Shown one piece after another: positions 16,701 to 24,588 of a stretch of DNA of 39,351 bases. A program made the translations under genes and the position numbers. The stretch is from Prevotellaceae bacterium (GTDB lineage Bacteria > Bacteroidota > Bacteroidia > Bacteroidales > Bacteroidaceae). Position 1 is the first letter of the stretch, and every line of letters starts with the position of its first letter. A model generated the notes under the pieces. The model ran no database searches. It saw only the letters and a list, made by a program, of their open reading frames with translations, and was not told the DNA's origin. The stretch lies in contig JAQXTH010000046.1 of the NCBI GenBank assembly GCA_029219385.1, positions 1 to 39,351 on the forward strand, read 5' to 3'.

Positions 16701-19287
16701 CTCTGCATGTTATTATGAGACTTTTAACAAAGATAATCCCCATTTCATCTATAAAATAACACCCACCGACAATCCAAATCAATTTAGCATTGAAAATGCC
16801 TATACCAAATGGTTCTTAAATACGGGGACTATATCAAACGAACCTAATGCCATTAAGACATGCACCGAAAAGAACCTTACTCCTCAAATTATAACATGGT
16901 CTTCCGCTGGACAATTTTGGATTGCAGATACTTTAAACTCACATCACGCACAGAGTTTATCATATCCCGAGGCATTAAATAAACGCAATTTTGTTGTTGC
17001 AGGAGCAGATTTTTCTGTCAACCAAAATAGCAATGCCAAAGGATATGATACTTGGTCACTAATCCCCATTTCTGCAAAAGAAGTAGAAGACCTTATAAAC
17101 AAAAGACAAGAAACGGACAAAACAATCTCTGTTGCATTCGACTCTATGAAAACATTTAGTCAAAGTATTGAAGGAAAATATGCACTGATTGTAAATGACA
17201 CAGAGGGAGAATATAATTCAGATGCTGTCATCGCCCTTGTTTCCAAACAAAAAATTGTCTCAAATTATATAAAAACACGCACATACGATATTGTTTCTAC
17301 CGCGCAAGATTACCTTGATGCAACAACAGAACTAAAGGAAGCTTTGGAAATTGCCTTGACAACCAAGCCAGACTCAACAGCGCAACAAAAACTTATTGGA
17401 ACTCCTATCGGAGCAGTTTCTGTAGATTATTCAACAAACCAGCAATCGTCTTCGGTAAACACACCTGCAGAAGTATTTGACAATGATTACACCACAATAT
17501 ATGCTGCCTATGAACGCAGCACCGGATATGTGGGACTTGACTTGGGCAAGAAATATGTTATTAACAAAATTGCCTATGCACCGCGTTCTAATTGGGCCGG
17601 CAGAATGGTATTAGGCGTATTTGAGGGGGCAAACAAGCCGGATTTTAGTGACGCTATTCCATTTTATATAATTAAAGAAGAGCCCGCCTACGACAAAATG
17701 ACATATGCTACAATAAATTGCAGTCGTGGCTTTCGCTATGTAAGATATGTCGGACCAAACGATGCAAGATGTAACATATCAGAACTTCGTTTTTATGGAA
17801 AAGAAGGTGAAGGCGATGACAGCCGGCTTTATCAACTTACGAACTTACCGTTGATCGTAATACGCACAGAAGCCAACATATCTGAAGTTACATCAAAAAC
17901 TACTTGGCTCCCCGGCCATGTAAATATAATCTCAGACAACGGAACAGCGTTTAAAACCGATAGTATGAATGTCAGGGGACGAGGCAACGGTAGTTGGACA
18001 TTTGAAAAGAAACCATACAAACTGAAACTTGCCAATAAAACACGGTTGCTTGGAATGCCTGCCAACGCAAAAGAATGGACATTGATAAACAATTATGGCG
18101 ACAAAACAATGATCAGAAATAATGTTGCATTCAAATTAAGTGAAATATTTGAGATGGACTACACCCCTGCCTGTACACTTGTTGATGTTGTATTTAACGG
18201 TCAATACAAAGGTAGTTATCAACTCTGTGACCAAATTGAAGTAAGAAAAAACCGTGTTGACATTACAGAAATGACTCCCGAAGACAATAGTGGAGAAAAT
18301 CTCACCGGAGGATATTTAATTGAAATTGATGCATATGCTGGAAGTGAGCCTAAACACTTCACGTCTGCTAAATATAACATTCCGGTTACGGTACATTATC
18401 CCGACAACGAAGATATAACAACACAACAATTCCAATACATCCAAAAAGCATTCAATGAATTGTGTGAAAGTGTATATTCCGATTTTTATAAATCCGAATT
18501 AGGTGGTTATAGTAATTATCTTGACGAAAACTCGTGGTTGAAATATTTTCTTATAGAGGAATTAAGTGGCAACACAGATGGATATTGGAGTGTGTATTTA
18601 ACAAAAGATCGCAATGATAAATTCAGAGTAAGTCCTGTATGGGACTTTGATCTTGCTTTTGACAATGACAGACGTACCCACCCTATTCTTACGATGACCG
18701 ATTTCCTAAGTTTGAGCACAAAATCATCAGCAGCCAACGGTGTACGCAATTTCAATCGAAAAATTGTTGAAAGTTGTTCTAAAGAATTAAAAGAACTTTG
18801 GTCGTGGTATCGTTATAGAGGCAACCTGAATTATGAGTATCTAAAAGCATGTGTTGACAGCCTTGGAGAAGAAAACTCTCTTTCACAAGAATACAACTAT
18901 ATACGTTGGCCGATATTAAATGTGTGTACTCAACAACAATACACAACAAGAGGTTCATATAAAGCCGAAGTAGATTTTATCAATGAATATCTTTATGACA
19001 GACTGGCATGGCTTGACAACAAAGTGGGCCTTGAAGAGCCTATTGGTATTCATAACACTATAGACAATAAAGCCATTGGAGGTATTCATGGTCACGAAGG
19101 ATATATTTTAGTCAGAGGATTCTGCGAAAATTCCACAGTTAAAATATATACGGTCGACGGACAGTTGAAACAAAACAATATCATTACAGATTTTCAAAAT
19201 CGCTTTGACCTGCCAAAAGGTGTGTATATTATTAAAGTAATAAGCCCACAAGGGAAAACTATGTCGAAGAAAATCGTTGTAAGTTGA
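13792..19287 (+). CDS. Giant exported modular protein: BspA-like LRR, repeat modules, F5/8C-like, CotH kinase, C-terminal sorting-like domain
   Basis: A 1831-residue secreted protein. Order of parts: signal peptide (1-22); BspA-type leucine-rich repeats (about 60-180, SSVTFSEGIKTIGKQAFSNC pattern); then alternating helical FIVAR-like linkers and beta-rich, trefoil-like units beginning GYYRIVSAGNG (about 283), NYIIKNATNN (about 462), GYYYIVTAGNG (about 700) and GYYYIINNYED (about 936); an F5/8C-like carbohydrate-binding domain (about 1210-1345); and a CotH-type kinase domain (about 1360-1720). The kinase domain has VRGRGNGSW, a lysine cluster (EKKPYKLK, 1405-1412), YLIEIDAY and VWDFDLAF with Asp1618 and Asp1620. 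The last 70 or so residues (VKIYTVDGQ, LPKGVYIIKV, KKIVV) resemble a type IX secretion C-terminal domain. CotH kinases phosphorylate proteins. Likely surface-attached and glycan-binding, with unknown substrate. Confidence 0.8.
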   Translation: MCNLFKHFAFAAVILIPSFIKAYDFTSGGIYYNIKNNEAVVTYPNSTSPSNTSPSSYTGNIIIPQTVVYDNTTYEITAVDEKAFLYSSISSVTFSEGIKTIGKQAFSNCNNLTSITLPNSVTNIGFDAFAYNSSLSTVTIGNGLAKVEQGGFYSSAVKNVYINGTTPPIVSNYLFSSNPVVYVKANAKSDFEQSSWTSFGIFEIYYDADYDYTDLCEIISLYENKSYQDGNMPGQYSVASIKNFNNAIGHAKSLSVTSTLAEIKTAAKEILLNLPSLNEISQGYYRIVSAGNGQGYSDGPYIYEYNISLYNNNGIVRWSAYSANDYSMIYRLEPMGNDWSVFNLCDKSYIQCGTASFNCNVTTTPVPSPQTFTLFENGKYIIQAKNANNVYAMTHSHNGTSAQSGTLDVWGTATEAVKYGVNLWYLEPVSEEIVEFLKENRQDNSFIISEEPAEPKANRNYIIKNATNNLYLNSEGALTEEYATNSSYLWQIEETGETVDTYPTFFLKSVSLDKYWKQIDYASKKWESNAPYDAFDWYDYAGLNGEFSGVDNAMEVTILPAGTTDSWRSDGATNGYVIAMKDIVTTDKNYFYKLGAQDNNVGMEPWNENIGWLFYPIISNENAKEDIDGALEMYGHLNIEGQVSDSPGFHDKQKVEIYKEALKKTEELTGTETEETIRKTISDLKSAYEDAKELNPIKEGYYYIVTAGNGPGYNNSYYNYEWKSALYNDGEYVKWKPFNPQDYEQIYYFSYAENNTWNVCSAQKQTYINKGAKSYSTKISTSLQPETTQSFTLITKGKFAINFTGNPYVYAVEASHNGSENDTGYLNIWGTPSEASKYGVNMWYIKTVPDSILEEFYKIDMGLLALCSNYEHIANNLKTGNTPGLYIEENVNNLKNVISTSREKINAQPTEEEKKQIKQELEDAYAKAKITVPVTDGYYYIINNYEDYKKAYANYASIYTAPKFIVDNQSSACYYETFNKDNPHFIYKITPTDNPNQFSIENAYTKWFLNTGTISNEPNAIKTCTEKNLTPQIITWSSAGQFWIADTLNSHHAQSLSYPEALNKRNFVVAGADFSVNQNSNAKGYDTWSLIPISAKEVEDLINKRQETDKTISVAFDSMKTFSQSIEGKYALIVNDTEGEYNSDAVIALVSKQKIVSNYIKTRTYDIVSTAQDYLDATTELKEALEIALTTKPDSTAQQKLIGTPIGAVSVDYSTNQQSSSVNTPAEVFDNDYTTIYAAYERSTGYVGLDLGKKYVINKIAYAPRSNWAGRMVLGVFEGANKPDFSDAIPFYIIKEEPAYDKMTYATINCSRGFRYVRYVGPNDARCNISELRFYGKEGEGDDSRLYQLTNLPLIVIRTEANISEVTSKTTWLPGHVNIISDNGTAFKTDSMNVRGRGNGSWTFEKKPYKLKLANKTRLLGMPANAKEWTLINNYGDKTMIRNNVAFKLSEIFEMDYTPACTLVDVVFNGQYKGSYQLCDQIEVRKNRVDITEMTPEDNSGENLTGGYLIEIDAYAGSEPKHFTSAKYNIPVTVHYPDNEDITTQQFQYIQKAFNELCESVYSDFYKSELGGYSNYLDENSWLKYFLIEELSGNTDGYWSVYLTKDRNDKFRVSPVWDFDLAFDNDRRTHPILTMTDFLSLSTKSSAANGVRNFNRKIVESCSKELKELWSWYRYRGNLNYEYLKACVDSLGEENSLSQEYNYIRWPILNVCTQQQYTTRGSYKAEVDFINEYLYDRLAWLDNKVGLEEPIGIHNTIDNKAIGGIHGHEGYILVRGFCENSTVKIYTVDGQLKQNNIITDFQNRFDLPKGVYIIKVISPQGKTMSKKIVVS

Positions 19288-19366
19288 AGTTTTTTACAAT
19301 TAGACACACATTTCAAGGAGTTTTCAAAGTTTTTTCAAAGAAATATGAAAAAAAACGCATCTTTAC

Positions 19367-19397
19367 TTGTGAGTTTCAAAAAGAAGTACTACCTTTG
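19367..19397 (+). promoter_or_regulatory. Promoter of tRNA-Val
   Basis: TTG at 19367-19369, exactly 20 nt, then TACCTTTG (followed by CA) at 19390-19397. This is an ideal Bacteroidota vegetative promoter, 64 bp upstream of the tRNA. A CACCT/AGGTG hairpin lies in the leader near 19425-19442. Confidence 0.8.
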
Positions 19398-19461
19398 CAG
19401 TGCAATTGAAAAACAAAGCAACACCTGCTAAGCGAAGAGGTGAATTTCAAATCTAAAAATC

Positions 19462-19539
19462 GGGCGTTTAGCTCAGCTGGTTCAGAGCGTCTGCCTTACA
19501 AGCAGAGGGTCGGCGGTTCGAATCCGTCAACGCCCACCA
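19462..19539 (+). tRNA. tRNA-Val (anticodon UAC), CCA encoded
   Basis: A full cloverleaf is visible. The acceptor stem GGGCGTT (19462-19468) pairs with AACGCCC (19529-19535), followed by discriminator A and encoded CCA (19537-19539). The D-arm is AGCTCAGCTGGTTCAGAGC. The anticodon stem TCTGC/GCAGA encloses loop CTTACAA with anticodon TAC at 19497-19499. The T-arm is CGGCGGTTCGAATCCG-like. It decodes GUA and other Val codons. It has its own promoter and terminator, so it is a single-gene unit. The overlapping open frame is not a gene. Confidence 0.97.
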
Positions 19540-19571
19540 TTCCCTTTCATAAAAGATTTAATTGGTTAATC

Positions 19572-19609
19572 GGTATCCACTCGAGAGAGTCGATACCATT
19601 TATTTTTTT
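19572..19609 (+). terminator. Intrinsic terminator after tRNA-Val
   Basis: GGTATC (19572-19577) pairs with GATACC (19592-19597). ACTC/GAGT adds an inner stem around loop GAGA. ATTTATTTTTTT follows directly. This ends the tRNA transcript. Confidence 0.88.
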
Positions 19610-19815
19610 ATACTATAAAATAATATTGGCTTTTAATAATTGAGCAAATACAATTATTGGGGCAATCCGGAAAGACTGTTGTGTTATTCTATACTCCTTT
19701 AAAATTTTTCCGACTATAAAGAACCCTTCCCATAAGGCCTGTTTCTGCGCAGGAAATGACAGTCTTGATATGTATTATGCATAAAAACAATGCAGACCGG
19801 CAATATGTTAAAATA

Positions 19816-20283
19816 TCATTTTAATTTGTCATTTTCTTTTAGATATGAAGCGATAATGCGCGCGGCCGACTTAACTTTTGCCACGCATGGGCGCGAAGTG
19901 TAGTAATGAGCATTTCGCTCGTCAGGAACAGGTGAAGTGAAAGGAATATTTCCTTTTTGTTTAAGTAATTCGGCACAAATGATGCTACCATTTTCTTCCT
20001 TAAATTTTTCCAAAAGGTCTTGAACTGTTTTATAACATTTTGCCTTGCCCTCACGGTCGGTGCCCTTGAAACGGCCATCAACAAGTCCGGCAATCAACAC
20101 CATTGCAGAAACGGCTCCACACATCATTCTGAGCCTGCCCACTCCTGCTCCAAAACCTGCTCCCAATGCTTTGGCTTGGGAGGGAGTGATGTCAAATATA
20201 TCTGAGAATGCAGCAAAGACACTTTGACAGCAACCATATCCGCTTTTAAAGAGTTGAGTTGATCTTTCTATTCTTTCTTCCAT
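19816..20283 (-). CDS. C_GCAxxG_C_C family cysteine-rich protein
   Basis: A 155-residue protein of the C_GCAxxG_C_C family (possible redox role, function not established). It shows the scattered conserved cysteines: GYGCCQSVF (Cys18-Cys19), GAGFGAGVGRLRMMCGAVSAM (Cys about 55), KCYKTV, IICAEL, and RPCVAKVKSAARI near the end. There is no signal peptide, so it is likely cytoplasmic. It starts only 6 bp after the stop of the batD::batE gene, so it appears to be the last gene of the bat aerotolerance operon. That context supports, but does not prove, a thiol or electron-transfer role. An AT-rich palindrome TTAAAAT-ATC-ATTTTAA (19808-19824) overlaps the stop and might be a weak terminator. Confidence 0.82.
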   Translation of the reverse strand: MEERIERSTQLFKSGYGCCQSVFAAFSDIFDITPSQAKALGAGFGAGVGRLRMMCGAVSAMVLIAGLVDGRFKGTDREGKAKCYKTVQDLLEKFKEENGSIICAELLKQKGNIPFTSPVPDERNAHYYTSRPCVAKVKSAARIIASYLKENDKLK

Positions 20284-20289
20284 ATAGAG

Positions 20290-22848
20290 TTATATTATTT
20301 CGATGTCATCGCTCGAAACCCAGCCTTTTTTACCATCGGGCAAAATTATTTCAAGCCAACGACCAAGAGTTGTGTCCGAAACACTGACCTTTGTTGACGC
20401 GGGCAGTGTCTCCCTCTTGGTGGCAAAAGTTGTGTCGGGGGTAGTCATGAGAGGTGTTGCAGTTGTAATGATTGCGTTATTTCGATTGCTTAGCTCGCTA
20501 TGTCTATACAAGGCAAACACATTGGAAATTACTATGCTTGCAACTGAAAGTGCCAAAGTTGCGCGAAGCAGACCTCGGATTTTCTTTCTTTTTGTGATTT
20601 TAAGCATGATGGAAAACAGCGCAGTGAGAGCGAGTCCTACCAACGATGCTATTGCCCATCCATTGACGGAAAGGAATCCGCTTATAGTTTGAAAAACAGC
20701 AATGGCTTTCAACTCTTCACCGGTAGTATATTTGTTTTTTGCCTTGCTAACAGCCAATGAGAGGTTTCTACGTGCCTCGTTGTCGGATGGATTTTGTATA
20801 ATTGCTCGCTCATAATATAATATGGCATGAGGAATATCATTTAGTCTATAATGACAGTTTGCAATGTTGAATAAAAGTGTAGGGCTATTGGGATGTTGGT
20901 CGAGCAACAGAGTGTAAACATTAAGAGCCTGTCTGTAATTATGGCTTTGATAGAGGCTGTCGGCGGTGTCTTTGGTGAAGGCATTTAGATTGAATACAGA
21001 AAATAGGCAAAGAATTGCAAGAAACAACATTTTGGCTTGATTTCCGAGAGTTTTTTGTGGGGAGAGTTTCTTTGTGAGTTCTTTTGCGAGGTTTTGAGCC
21101 ATGTCGTGTGTTGTTTTGGCATGAGAGGATTTAAAATCTGCTGTGCCATAGGCCCCCATTCTGCATTCCTCTATGAGGTTGAAATAATTGTCTTCGAGTT
21201 GGGGTTCTATTTTATTATTATGGAATAGTTGACGAATGTATTCATCTGTAAGCATAGAAAATTGTGTTTTTGTTTTGCGCGATATAATTCCTTTTAGTGC
21301 GTTTAGCATTTCTGCATAATAAGAAGCTGCCTCTAAGGGCGATTGAGGAATGGAAGGTAATCTGTAGGTGTTTGCAGAAGCATGAAGTTTGGCAAATAAT
21401 TTTGGCAGAGTTTTGTTTCCTATCATGCGTCGCCCAAAAATCCAAAAAGCTATAAGCAAAATGTTGAACAAATAAAAGAGAAGGCTGCCATAGAAATCTT
21501 TATGCTCACCGTCTTTTATGGATCCGCGGTAGATGTCAGAAATATCTTTTTTTAAAGTGTTGTTAATATTAGCTGTTTCGCGATTTATGTTGACGGTGAT
21601 AGTGTCGGTAAGTAATGTGTGGTAAGTTTCGTCGTGTGTGTTAAAGTAGACAAATTTAATGGGTGGGATTTTGAATGTGCCTTTGTGATTGGGTATCAGG
21701 CGATAGTCTATAATGAGTTGTCCGTCTTGTCCGAGTGGTGTAAGTTTCGTGTCGGCTGTGGTTGTGGGCGAAAGTTTTTCAAAGTCATCTGGAAAATTCG
21801 GTTGGGGCGGAGAGATGAGTTCTATATTTCCAACTCCACTCACAGTGAGTCTGAGGTTGAGAGGTTCACCGGCACATGGCTGTTTTGTGGTAATTTCAGC
21901 GGAGATATTGAAGTTCGTTCCTACAGCACCTGAAAATCCATCGGGAGCCTGTGGTAGTGGTTTCACGGTGATGTTTACGGAGGGTGATTTTACAGTGTGG
22001 TTGACTTTTACAACCGAACTTGTTCCAAAGAAATAGGCATCAATTGGGTCGACAATATGATTTGGAAAGGCAAAAATACCCTCAAAAGGTATAGAGGGGA
22101 TTGTGAGTTTTCCGCTCTGTTGGGGAAACATCACATATTGACTCCACAGGGTTGTTTGTATGAGACGACCATTGTGTCTGACAACCGATAATTGTTTGTC
22201 TTTAGGCAGATCGATTTCTTTGGCAACAAAACCTTTAAGGTCGGGCATCTTGCCTTGAAGTTGCTCCAACATTAAATTTGTATAAACGTTGTATGACAAA
22301 ACCACAGGTTGTTGCTCATAGACGATGTTTTTGTCTGTTGTGGCTGTAATATAAAGGTCGGAGGAGTTGATTGAAGGAGTATAGCCATTAGTAGGTCTGT
22401 TGGTTTGGTTGGTGGAATTTTGGGGAGACGAACGGTGTGATTGTCTGTTTTTGTTGTCAACGGCGGTTTTCGTGACAGTTATTTTGGGTCTGTTTGAGGT
22501 ATAGCGTTTGTTGTTAATAAAAATATTTATGGAGGGCAACGTAAAGGTGCCCTCTTTTTCTGCCTTTAGGGTGAAGGTATAGATTGTTTGGCTGTTTTGG
22601 GTAGTTTTATTGTTAATTATCTGTATAGATTTGCTCACAGATATAGCTGGGCCGTATAGCACTTTAAATCCATCTATGACGGGGGGAAGGTGGGGTTCAT
22701 CGACTATGTCGGCATGGTTGACAACATACTGAAGTCTGACGGTTTCTCCAACTTGGGCCGAAGATTGTGAGCGTGCCGTAATGGTTATGTTTGCATGGAT
22801 TGAAACAACTGTAAACAGGCATAGTATTATGAATGAAATACGTTTCAT
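20290..22848 (-). CDS. batD: BatD::BatE fusion: Ig-like BatD plus TPR/SH3 BatE
   Basis: An 852-residue protein joining two usually separate bat products. Residues 1-600 are BatD: signal peptide (1-19), beta-sandwich repeats starting ITITARSQSSAQVGETVRLQYVV, a transmembrane helix (about 455-473) and a cytoplasmic helical tail. At Met607 a new signal-like sequence (MLFLAILCLFSVFNLNA) begins. BatE follows: TPR repeats (about 630-705, HNYRQALNVYTLLLDQHPNS and DIPHAILYYERAI), two membrane helices (about 730-748 and 763-781) and a C-terminal SH3-like domain ending GKKGWVSSDDIEII. The frame is open throughout, with no stop at the junction. Bat proteins are linked to aerotolerance and envelope stress in Bacteroides, but the biochemistry is unknown. 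Met607 could still act as a separate start. Confidence 0.87.
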   Translation of the reverse strand: MKRISFIILCLFTVVSIHANITITARSQSSAQVGETVRLQYVVNHADIVDEPHLPPVIDGFKVLYGPAISVSKSIQIINNKTTQNSQTIYTFTLKAEKEGTFTLPSINIFINNKRYTSNRPKITVTKTAVDNKNRQSHRSSPQNSTNQTNRPTNGYTPSINSSDLYITATTDKNIVYEQQPVVLSYNVYTNLMLEQLQGKMPDLKGFVAKEIDLPKDKQLSVVRHNGRLIQTTLWSQYVMFPQQSGKLTIPSIPFEGIFAFPNHIVDPIDAYFFGTSSVVKVNHTVKSPSVNITVKPLPQAPDGFSGAVGTNFNISAEITTKQPCAGEPLNLRLTVSGVGNIELISPPQPNFPDDFEKLSPTTTADTKLTPLGQDGQLIIDYRLIPNHKGTFKIPPIKFVYFNTHDETYHTLLTDTITVNINRETANINNTLKKDISDIYRGSIKDGEHKDFYGSLLFYLFNILLIAFWIFGRRMIGNKTLPKLFAKLHASANTYRLPSIPQSPLEAASYYAEMLNALKGIISRKTKTQFSMLTDEYIRQLFHNNKIEPQLEDNYFNLIEECRMGAYGTADFKSSHAKTTHDMAQNLAKELTKKLSPQKTLGNQAKMLFLAILCLFSVFNLNAFTKDTADSLYQSHNYRQALNVYTLLLDQHPNSPTLLFNIANCHYRLNDIPHAILYYERAIIQNPSDNEARRNLSLAVSKAKNKYTTGEELKAIAVFQTISGFLSVNGWAIASLVGLALTALFSIMLKITKRKKIRGLLRATLALSVASIVISNVFALYRHSELSNRNNAIITTATPLMTTPDTTFATKRETLPASTKVSVSDTTLGRWLEIILPDGKKGWVSSDDIEII

Positions 22849-22897
22849 CGGTGTGTGTTTTTTTCATAACAATTGGGATAGATATATTTCTCTTTCC

Positions 22898-24574
22898 CTA
22901 CCAATTTTTCTCAATATATCGCCTTGCAGGAGATTGAGGGTTGCGCTTTAATTTTTCTTGGGTTTGTCGTTCTTTCATTTCTACAGCTCTCAACATTTGG
23001 TCCGTATTTTGACGCGACATATTTTGTTCTTTCTTATTATTATTGTTATTTTTATTTTGATTTTGTTTATTGTCTTGATTTTTATTTTTGTCGGGGTTAT
23101 TTTTATCTTGCCCATTGCCGTTATCAGGATTATTCTGTTTGTTTTTCTTTTGCATATATTGTGCAAGGGCAAGATTGTAACGTGTGCGGTCATCGTTTGG
23201 TTGGGCTCTCAAGGCTTTCTTATATGCGTCAATTGCTTTATCGTATTGTCCCGACATATAATAAACAAGTCCCATGTTGTGGTTTATTGCTTTTTGTAGC
23301 AGTTTAGAAGAATTTGTTGAAGAGGCATTTTGATATTCCTTCATAGCCTCGCTGGGTTTTCCTTGTCTTAAATATGTGTTGCCCAAATTATATTTTGCCT
23401 TAAAGAACGTAGAGTCGAGTCCAACAGCTTTTTTATAATATATTATGGCCAGGGAGTCTTTTTTGTTATTAAAGGCAACGTTTCCTTTGTGGGTGAGTAT
23501 TTTTGCCTTTGATTGTGCCGTAGCAGTTGTTGTAAGACACACGGCTACGATTATTAAGAGTGTTTTGTTTTTTGCGCCGGACATAAAGTGAAGACTAATG
23601 CCAAGAGAAAGAACAATATCTATTACCATTAAACATAGTGCTATGATTAAAAGCCAATAATATAGTTCGTTGTATTCTTCGTAGGAAGAACTTTCAAGGC
23701 TTGATGTCTGTATGTCGGTCAACTCGTCGACGAGTTGTTTTTGAGCTGTCCCCGAGTTATCTAATCTTATGTATTGCCCATTAGCATTTGAAGCAATTTC
23801 TTTGCACATGGTTTCGTTAAGATGTGTCACAACTATTTGTCCATCTTTATCTCTCAAAAAGTCGTTGCCAATGTTAATTTTTCCACCCTGTGGACTGCCA
23901 ACTCCAAGCATGAACAATTTTGCATTTTTACTTTTGAGTTGTGAAATTGCATCGTCCATTCCCCCCTCGTGGTCTTCGCCATCAGTAATGACCACAACGG
24001 CTCGTTTCACGTCTTTTTGGTCAGAAAAACTGCGCACGCTGATGTCGATTGCCTGGGCGAGAGAGGTTCCTTGCGTGGTAATCATGCCGGGAGAAACTGC
24101 GTCGAGAAACATTTTAATAGAAACATTGTCGGCCGACATAGGTACCTGTAGATATGCGTTGCCAGCAAAGACAACCAATGCAAATTTGTTGTTTTTCAGT
24201 CTATCACATAGGAGCGAAATCAGACTTTTTGCCTTGTCTAATCTTGTGGGTGAGACATCTTGAGCCAACATAGAATTTGAAACGTCGAGCGCAATTACAA
24301 TTTCTATGCCGTTTTTGTAGTCTGTTTTCAAGCGTGTTCCCATTTGAGGGCGTGACAATGCAATGATGATCAAAGACAAGGCCGCGAGCAACAGCCATTG
24401 TTTCACCCCCGACAATTTGTTGGATGTTCCTACTCTGAGTTTTTTAACCTTTAGGGGCTCGCCAAGCTTAAGAAGTTTATTTTCGTCTCGCTTTCTATTA
24501 TACAAAAACAATAGAGCAAGAATAACTATGCCTATAAGGAAATATAAATATTGTGGACTTTCAAATCTAAACAT
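22898..24574 (-). CDS. batB: BatB::BatC fusion: VWA membrane protein plus TPR protein
   Basis: A 558-residue fusion. Residues 1-330 are BatB: two N-terminal membrane helices (about 8-25 and 58-74), a periplasmic von Willebrand A domain with MIDAS DVSNS (97-101) and TDGED (198-202), and a C-terminal helix (about 305-327). At Met331 a BatC-like start with a signal-type segment (KTLLIIVAVCLTTTATA) begins. Three or so TPR units follow (about 357-475). A strongly Asn/Lys/Gln-rich low-complexity stretch (about 477-525) precedes a short basic end. No stop codon separates the parts. It lies 14 bp after batA and 49 bp before batD::batE. Expected to form a membrane complex with BatA and BatD. Confidence 0.88.
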   Translation of the reverse strand: MFRFESPQYLYFLIGIVILALLFLYNRKRDENKLLKLGEPLKVKKLRVGTSNKLSGVKQWLLLAALSLIIIALSRPQMGTRLKTDYKNGIEIVIALDVSNSMLAQDVSPTRLDKAKSLISLLCDRLKNNKFALVVFAGNAYLQVPMSADNVSIKMFLDAVSPGMITTQGTSLAQAIDISVRSFSDQKDVKRAVVVITDGEDHEGGMDDAISQLKSKNAKLFMLGVGSPQGGKINIGNDFLRDKDGQIVVTHLNETMCKEIASNANGQYIRLDNSGTAQKQLVDELTDIQTSSLESSSYEEYNELYYWLLIIALCLMVIDIVLSLGISLHFMSGAKNKTLLIIVAVCLTTTATAQSKAKILTHKGNVAFNNKKDSLAIIYYKKAVGLDSTFFKAKYNLGNTYLRQGKPSEAMKEYQNASSTNSSKLLQKAINHNMGLVYYMSGQYDKAIDAYKKALRAQPNDDRTRYNLALAQYMQKKNKQNNPDNGNGQDKNNPDKNKNQDNKQNQNKNNNNNKKEQNMSRQNTDQMLRAVEMKERQTQEKLKRNPQSPARRYIEKNW

Positions 24575-24588
24575 TGTGGGAGGCTTTT

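Noticed and set aside
19440-19643. 67-codon plus-strand open frame
   Set aside because: It runs straight through the tRNA-Val gene and its terminator, so it is a by-product of the tRNA sequence.
22924-23307. Hydrophobic plus-strand open frames opposite batB::batC
   Set aside because: They are reverse translations of the Asn/Lys-rich low-complexity tail, which looks hydrophobic when read on the other strand.
23582-23584. Frameshift or sequencing error making the bat fusions
   Set aside because: Both fused frames are continuous with full-length domains on each side and no shift in frame. An error that removes a stop at both junctions independently is unlikely, though reads were not available to confirm.
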